Origin: CAKZLS01 sp963786305
Lineage (GTDB): Bacteria > Pseudomonadota > Alphaproteobacteria > Rhodospirillales > Defluviicoccaceae
Length of the DNA: 64,000 bases
Assembly: GCA_963786305.1 (NCBI GenBank)
Contig: CAWAYL010000017.1
Coordinates: 124,001-188,000, forward strand
Reading direction: 5' to 3'
Positions 59,633 to 64,000 of the stretch are shown here, in pieces. Made by a program: the position numbers and the translations under genes. The notes under the pieces are model-generated. The model saw only the letters and a list, made by a program, of their open reading frames with translations. It ran no database searches and was not told the origin of the DNA. Numbering within the stretch: the first letter of the stretch is position 1; each line of letters begins with the position of its first letter.

Positions 59633-59901
59633 CCCGAATGCTCCTGCAATACCTCCTGCCGTTGCTGTTGCCGATGGCGATATACGTGCTTTGGGCTTGG
59701 TTCGCCCGCAGACGCCAGGCGGCCGGCGCGGCGCCTTATCGCTTACAGGACGGCCCATGGTTCTGGCTGATCGTCGCCGGCCTGGTGCTTGCCGCCAGTG
59801 GTCTGGTGTTCACGGCGCTGACTAGCGGCGAGCAGGCTGGCGGCGTATACACGGCTCCGCGGTGGGAAGATGGACGGATCGTCCCCGGCCGCATCGAATA
59901 G
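59629..59901 (+). CDS. DUF6111-like small membrane protein
   Basis: 90 residues with two transmembrane helices (LLQYLLPLLLPMAIYVLWAWF and FWLIVAGLVLAASGLVFTAL) joined by a basic/Pro loop. The C-terminal tail ends GRIVPGRIE. This small protein is regularly found between a Nudix gene and the CCA-adding enzyme in alphaproteobacteria; function unknown. Its ATG overlaps the Nudix stop by four bases. Confidence 0.75.
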   Translation: MTRMLLQYLLPLLLPMAIYVLWAWFARRRQAAGAAPYRLQDGPWFWLIVAGLVLAASGLVFTALTSGEQAGGVYTAPRWEDGRIVPGRIE

Positions 59902-59950
59902 TCCTTCTGGAAACGACGCCGGGCCCGATCTTCAACGGAGCCAACGCCCC

Positions 59951-61316
59951 ATGACCGACACCCCCCCTGACGAGAGGCCCCTCGGCCGAGCCGCCGGACA
60001 TGGCCGGGAGGGCGACGAAGCCGCGCCCCGCGACGACGTGGGAGTGGGCACGCTCGCGCCGCAGCCGTGGATGGAGGCGCCGGAAACCCGGGCGGTGTTG
60101 GCGGCCCTGTCCGCCGAAGGGGCCGAGGTGCGGTTCATTGGCGGCTGCGTCCGCGACGCCCTGCTCAAACGCCCCATACGGGACATCGACATGGCCCTCG
60201 CGGCACCGCCGGAAAGGGTCATGGGTTTGCTGAAGGCGGCGGGCATCAAGGCCATTCCCACCGGCATCGATCACGGTACGGTAACCGCCGTCGTTGGCGA
60301 AAAGCTTTTCGAAATCACCACGCTGCGGGTGGATGTGGAAACCGACGGCCGGTGGGCCCGGGTCGCCTATACGGACAACTGGTCGCTGGACGCGGCGCGC
60401 CGCGACTTCACCATCAATGCGCTGTCCTGCACGCCCGACGGCAGCGTCTATGATTATTTCAACGGGCTGCAGGATCTCGGCAACGGGTTGATCCATTTCG
60501 TCGGCAATCCGCGCGACCGCATTCGCGAAGATCGACTTCGGCTGCTGCGGTTTTTCCGGTTTTATGCCTATTTCGGGCAATCCGCCACCGGATACCCAGG
60601 CGCTGAACGCCTGCCGCGAGCTGGCTCCCGAGCTTCACGCGCTTTCCGGCGAGCGCGTGCGGGTGGAGATTTTCCGCACCCTGATGGCCGCGGATCCGGC
60701 CGCTGTCTTTCTATTGATGCGCGAGTACGGCGTGCTGCGGCACATTCTCCCCGAAGCCGGAGACGTCAGCCGTCTGCGCGCGGTCTCCTGGCTCGCAAGC
60801 CGAGCCATCCGCATGGACTCGGTGGAACCCGACCCGGTGCGGCGCCTGGCGGCCCTGCTGGATACCGACGCAGATGGCGCCGAGGCGGTCGCCGGGCGCT
60901 TGAAGATGTCGAACCACGAGAGAGACCGGCTGGTGACGCTTGTCGATCCGTCCTTCTCGGTTGGCCCCGATGTCGGCGGGCACGGCCTCCGCAAGGCCCT
61001 GCACCGTCTCGGGCCGGATCGCGTTCGCGACCTGGCGTTGTTGACCTGGGCGGGTAAATTGACGGTAACGGCGCGGCTGCCGCGGCCGGAAACTCAGGCC
61101 TGGATCGAATTGCTGGAAACAACGGATGCCTGGACGCCGCTGAAATTCCCGCTCCGAGGCCGCGACGTCATGGACATGGGCATCGAACATGGTCCGCGCG
61201 TCGGCGAACTTCTGGAAACGGTGGAGGCTTGGTGGGAAAACGGCGACTATGGCGCAAGCCGCGAGCAGTGCCTGGAATATCTCAGATCTATCCGATCTGA
61301 TCGCACTGTGCTTTAA
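59951..61316 (+). CDS. cca: CCA tRNA nucleotidyltransferase, one frameshift
   Basis: About 455 residues. The class II nucleotidyltransferase start is VRFIGGCVRDALLKRPIRDIDMAL (GG loop plus the RDIDxA metal site). The template-recognition part has WSLDAARRDFTINALSC (RRDFTxNA motif) and GNPRDRIREDRLRLLRFFRFY. A break near 60578 leads to the C-terminal tRNA-binding region ending RSIRSDRTVL. It repairs or adds the CCA end of tRNAs. ATG 59951 starts an N-terminal extension of about 45 residues. Its TAA stop overlaps that of hemF on the other strand. Confidence 0.93.
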
Positions 61317-62155
61317 GGCCAGGCGACATCCGGCGGGAGCGACATGAAGATGGCCTCGATGTTGCCGCCGGTCTTGAGACCGAACAGGGTGCCGCGGTCG
61401 TAAAGCAGGTTGAATTCCACGTAGCGCCCGCGCTTGACGCGCTGATCGTGCTTTTGCGCCTCGGACCAGGGTTCGTTCATATGGCGGCGGATGATCGCGG
61501 GGCAGACCTGGAGGAATGCCCGACCGACATCCTGGACGAATGCGAAATCGGCGTCCCAGTCGCCCGAATTCAGGTTGTCGAAGAAGATGCCGCCGATACC
61601 GCGCGGCTCGCCTCGATGCGGAAGATAGAAGTACTCGTCGCACCAGGTCTTGAACCGGGGGTAGTCGCCGGCCGGGTGGGCGTCGCACGCCGTTCGCAGC
61701 GCGTCGTGAAAGGCGTTGGTGTCGTCGTCTCGCGGATAGACCGGGGTCATGTCGGCGCCGCCGCCGAACCAGCTTTCGGCGGTCATGATCAGCCGCGTGT
61801 TCATATGGGCGGCCGGCACCAGCGGCGAGCGCGGGTGCACCACCACCGAAATGCCCGAAGCCCAGAATCGCGGGTCTTCCGTGGCGCCCGGGATCCGTGC
61901 GCGCAATTCGTCGCTTAAAACGCCGTCGACGGTGGAGACGTTGACACCCGCCTTCTCGAGCACGCCGCCGCGCATCAGCGCCATGGTTCCGCCGCCGCCG
62001 CCTTCGCGCTCCCAGCCGGTGAACGCGAAACGGCCGGGCGGAACCCCCGCCGGCCCGTCCGCCTCGATGCTTTCGAAAGCGGCAACCAGGCGGTCCCGCA
62101 ACGCCTCGAACCAGCCGACCGCCCGCGTCCTGCGCGCGCCCTCCACCTCGCTCAT
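61313..62155 (-). CDS. hemF: Oxygen-dependent coproporphyrinogen III oxidase
   Basis: 280 residues, intact. Converts coproporphyrinogen III to protoporphyrinogen IX with oxygen. Family blocks are GGGGGTMALMRGGVLEKAGV, FWASGISVVVHPRSPLVP, WFGGGADMTPVYP and FFDNLNSGDWDADFAFVQDVG. The end RGTLFGLKTGGNIEAIFMSLP is the classic signature. The ATG overlaps the trmL stop by four bases (ATGA). Its stop overlaps that of cca in TTAA. Confidence 0.97.
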   Translation of the reverse strand: MSEVEGARRTRAVGWFEALRDRLVAAFESIEADGPAGVPPGRFAFTGWEREGGGGGTMALMRGGVLEKAGVNVSTVDGVLSDELRARIPGATEDPRFWASGISVVVHPRSPLVPAAHMNTRLIMTAESWFGGGADMTPVYPRDDDTNAFHDALRTACDAHPAGDYPRFKTWCDEYFYLPHRGEPRGIGGIFFDNLNSGDWDADFAFVQDVGRAFLQVCPAIIRRHMNEPWSEAQKHDQRVKRGRYVEFNLLYDRGTLFGLKTGGNIEAIFMSLPPDVAWP

Positions 62156-62619
62156 GCGGCGCCCCCGGACCCGCCGGTTTGCCGAAGGGCCTCCCCCAGC
62201 ACCATGGCGACGGCGACGGCCACGTTCAAAGAGCGGCTGCCGGGCATCATGGGCACCACCACACGCGCATCGACCGCGGCATGGATGTCGTCGGGAACGC
62301 CGCTGCTTTCGCGTCCGACCATCAATACGTCTCCCGGCCGGAACCGAAAATCGGTATAGGTCATTTCGGCGCGGGTCGTCAGCAGCACGAGGCGGCCTTC
62401 GGCGGCGTGGCGGCGAACGTCCTTGAAAACATCCCAAGACACATGCCTCTCGAGTTCGAGCGTGCGCAGATAATCCATGCCGGCGCGCCGGAACCGGCGG
62501 TCGCCGAGAAGAAATCCGCAGGGCTCGATCAGATCCACGGCAACGCCGAGACAGGCGGCCATGCGCATGATGGTGCCGGCATTTTGCGGGATGTCGGGCT
62601 CGTACAGAGCAACGCGCAT
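62152..62619 (-). CDS. trmL: tRNA (cytidine(34)-2'-O)-methyltransferase
   Basis: 155 residues, intact SPOUT methyltransferase that modifies the wobble base of certain Leu tRNAs. Features are LYEPDIPQNAGTIMRMAACLG, DYLRTLELERHVSW, VLMVGRESSGVPDDIHAAV and VVPMMPGSRSLNVAVAVAMV, the trefoil-knot SAM site. It precedes hemF with a four-base overlap. Divergent from petA. Confidence 0.95.
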   Translation of the reverse strand: MRVALYEPDIPQNAGTIMRMAACLGVAVDLIEPCGFLLGDRRFRRAGMDYLRTLELERHVSWDVFKDVRRHAAEGRLVLLTTRAEMTYTDFRFRPGDVLMVGRESSGVPDDIHAAVDARVVVPMMPGSRSLNVAVAVAMVLGEALRQTGGSGGAA

Positions 62620-62940
62620 GCCGGGATCACGCAGCGGAACGGGATGCGAAGGACTGGCGCATGAAGGTCTGGCACATAAGGTGTTTCCGTTTTGCGGCCG
62701 TTATAATATACCCCGTGCGGGCACGATTGCCATCCGCGATGGTACGCGCAGGTAGAACGAGCCCGCATGGAAGGAAACACGAAACGCGGAAAGTGTTTTA
62801 AACAAGTTTCGGGCGTTGATTTCGGTTTGGAAATCCGGGTATTTTGCAGTGCATCATTTTTGCGCTGACCGCAGATTCCAGGCTGGCGCGGGTCGGGGCG
62901 CTGCGCCCGTCCGTTCGCGAAGACCAAGAAAGGATTTCCC
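62620..62940. other. Divergent trmL / petA spacer
   Basis: 321 bases without a gene. Two patches are AT-rich (about 62690-62715 and 62790-62860). It holds a promoter-like pair for petA and a small GC-rich inverted repeat (GGGGCG-CTG-CGCCC, about 62895-62910). AAGGA lies seven bases before the petA ATG. No ORF is credible here. Confidence 0.55.
62816..62845 (+). promoter_or_regulatory. Candidate promoter for petA
   Basis: TTGATT (62816-62821), an 18-base spacer, then TATTTT (62840-62845). Each box matches four of six consensus positions. Placed about 95 bases upstream of the petA ATG in an AT-rich patch. Prediction by eye only. Confidence 0.35.
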
Positions 62941-63495
62941 ATGGCAGACACGGCATCGACTTCTCCAGAGCACGTAGACGATGGAGAAACCCGGCGCGAT
63001 TTTCTGCTTATCGCAACCGGTGTCGTTGGCGCCGTCGGCGCCGCTCTCGCGGTATGGCCCTTCATCGACAGCATGAACCCGGCGGCGGACACGCTGGCCC
63101 TGGCGAGTACCGGTGTCGATCTTTCCGCCCTCGAGGAAGGACAGGCCATCACGGTGGTCTGGCGTGGCAAGCCGGTCTTCATCCGCCACCGCACGGCGGC
63201 CGAGATCGAACAGGCGCGCGAGGTGCCGCTCGACGTGCTGCCGGATCCTCAAACCGACGCGGCGCGGGTCATCGAGCCGCAATGGTTGGTGATGATCGGG
63301 GTCTGTACCCATCTGGGATGCATTCCGCTAGGTCAGAAACCGAGCGAACCCAAGGGCGAGTTCGGCGGATGGTTCTGTCCTTGTCACGGTTCTCATTACG
63401 ACACATCTGGGAGAATACGCAAAGGGCCGGCACCGTTGAACCTTCCGGTTCCGCCTTATGAGTTCTCGGATGAAACCACAATCATGATCGGCTGA
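62941..63495 (+). CDS. petA: Cytochrome bc1 Rieske iron-sulfur subunit
   Basis: 184 residues, intact. A twin-arginine-like export signal (ETRRDFLLIATGVVGAVGAAL) also serves as the membrane anchor. The Rieske 2Fe-2S ligands are in VCTHLGCIPLG and FCPCHGSHYD, with GPAPLNLPVPPYEF at the end. It moves electrons from ubiquinol to cytochrome c1 in the periplasm. AAGGA is seven bases before ATG 62941. petB follows after 11 bases. Confidence 0.97.
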   Translation: MADTASTSPEHVDDGETRRDFLLIATGVVGAVGAALAVWPFIDSMNPAADTLALASTGVDLSALEEGQAITVVWRGKPVFIRHRTAAEIEQAREVPLDVLPDPQTDAARVIEPQWLVMIGVCTHLGCIPLGQKPSEPKGEFGGWFCPCHGSHYDTSGRIRKGPAPLNLPVPPYEFSDETTIMIG

Positions 63496-63506
63496 GGAGC
63501 GCAACC

Positions 63507-64000
63507 ATGGCGACGAAAACGTGGAAAAATCCTGTGGTGGCGTGGATCGATGATCGCCTGCCGATCTTTTCGATGATGAATGCGGAACTTGTCGACTATC
63601 CGACGCCGAGGAATTTGAATTACTGGTGGAATTTCGGATCCCTGAACGGGATCGTCCTGGTGATCATGATCGCCACCGGCATTTTTCTCGCGATGCAGTA
63701 CACCGCTCACGTAGACTATGCCTTCGAGAGCGTCGAACGGATCGTGCGCGACGTTAATTACGGCTGGTTGATGCGCAACCTGCACATGAACGGCGCCACG
63801 ATGTTCTTCATCGTCGTTTACATCCATATGTTCCGCGGCCTGTACTACGGCTCGTACAAGGCGCCACGCGAACTTCTGTGGATGAGCGGCGTGATCATTC
63901 TGCTGGCGATGATGGCGACGGCGTTCATGGGCTACGTGCTTCCCTGGGGTCAGATGAGCTTCTGGGGCGCCACGGTGATCACCAACCTGTTTTCGGCGAT
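63507..64000 (+). CDS. petB: Cytochrome b of the bc1 complex, 3' end cut by window
   Basis: 164 codons visible from ATG 63507, with GAGGAG upstream. The N-terminus has YPTPRNLNYWWNFGSL, then the first helix LNGIVLVIMIATGIFLAMQY. MRNLHMNGATMFFIVVYIHMFRGLYYG carries the first two heme-ligand histidines spaced as in cytochrome b, and VLPWGQMSFWGATVITNLF is the Qo-site signature. The window ends inside the fourth helix region. Confidence 0.97.
   Translation, partial: MATKTWKNPVVAWIDDRLPIFSMMNAELVDYPTPRNLNYWWNFGSLNGIVLVIMIATGIFLAMQYTAHVDYAFESVERIVRDVNYGWLMRNLHMNGATMFFIVVYIHMFRGLYYGSYKAPRELLWMSGVIILLAMMATAFMGYVLPWGQMSFWGATVITNLFSA

Overview
The window looks like chromosomal DNA from a GC-rich alphaproteobacterium, most likely Rhodospirillales-like. 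The clues are the run carA / YqeY / dnaG / rpoD / tRNA(CAT), a GatCAB amidotransferase, a 41-residue zinc-less ribosomal protein L36, DUF1285 and DUF6111 proteins, a COQ10-type ubiquinone-binding protein, a CheB-CheR-HWE kinase fusion and a petAB cytochrome bc1 operon. Many genes, including essential ones such as dnaG, carry single-base frameshifts while their neighbours (rpoD, glcD, gatA, hemF, petA) are intact. The simplest reading is an assembly with uncorrected indels, so broken genes are annotated over their full span with the approximate break points. The taxonomic call is inference from gene content.

Layout. 1-6.3 kb: carA (cut by the window start), YqeY, dnaG, rpoD and a CAT-anticodon tRNA. 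6.3-9.6 kb: a small lipoprotein, a ROK/polyphosphate-glucokinase-like protein and four membrane or secreted proteins of unknown role. 9.7-34.2 kb: a long surface-glycan locus. It holds three glycosyltransferases on the minus strand (two are close paralogues), an MptE-like DUF115 protein, three different 2-oxoglutarate/Fe(II)-type oxygenases (one fused to a sugar-dehydrogenase-like domain), GT2 and GT4 glycosyltransferases, an AT-rich patch with a methyltransferase and a sulfotransferase, an MsbA-like ABC exporter, a glutamine-dependent asparagine synthetase-like enzyme and an O-antigen ligase/polymerase. Inside it sits a small operon for LMW phosphatase, fructosamine/ribulosamine kinase and HAD hydrolase, divergent from a sirtuin; this probably serves protein deglycation and not glycan assembly.

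34.2-41 kb: thermonuclease-like protein, proline iminopeptidase, a NIPSNAP/EthD-size protein, COQ10-like protein, a single-domain response regulator and a CheB-CheR-PAS-HWE kinase. 41-47.9 kb: glcD-glcE-glcF (glycolate oxidase), rpmJ and gatC-gatA. Two related 260-275 bp inverted-repeat elements lie here, one between glcE and glcF and one between rpmJ and gatA. 48-51.5 kb: PRC-barrel, VOC, alcohol dehydrogenase and universal stress proteins. 51.5-58.4 kb: a MoxR / DUF58 / BatA-DUF4159 / membrane-protein operon. 58.4-62.6 kb: DUF1285, Nudix, DUF6111 and CCA-adding enzyme in an overlapping operon that meets hemF-trmL tail to tail. 62.9-64 kb: petA and the start of petB.

The strongest unexplained signal is the pair of structured repeats at 42.4 and 45.8 kb. 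Both have long terminal inverted repeats flanked by TA, and a shared core with a 20-bp stem that shows compensatory changes between copies.
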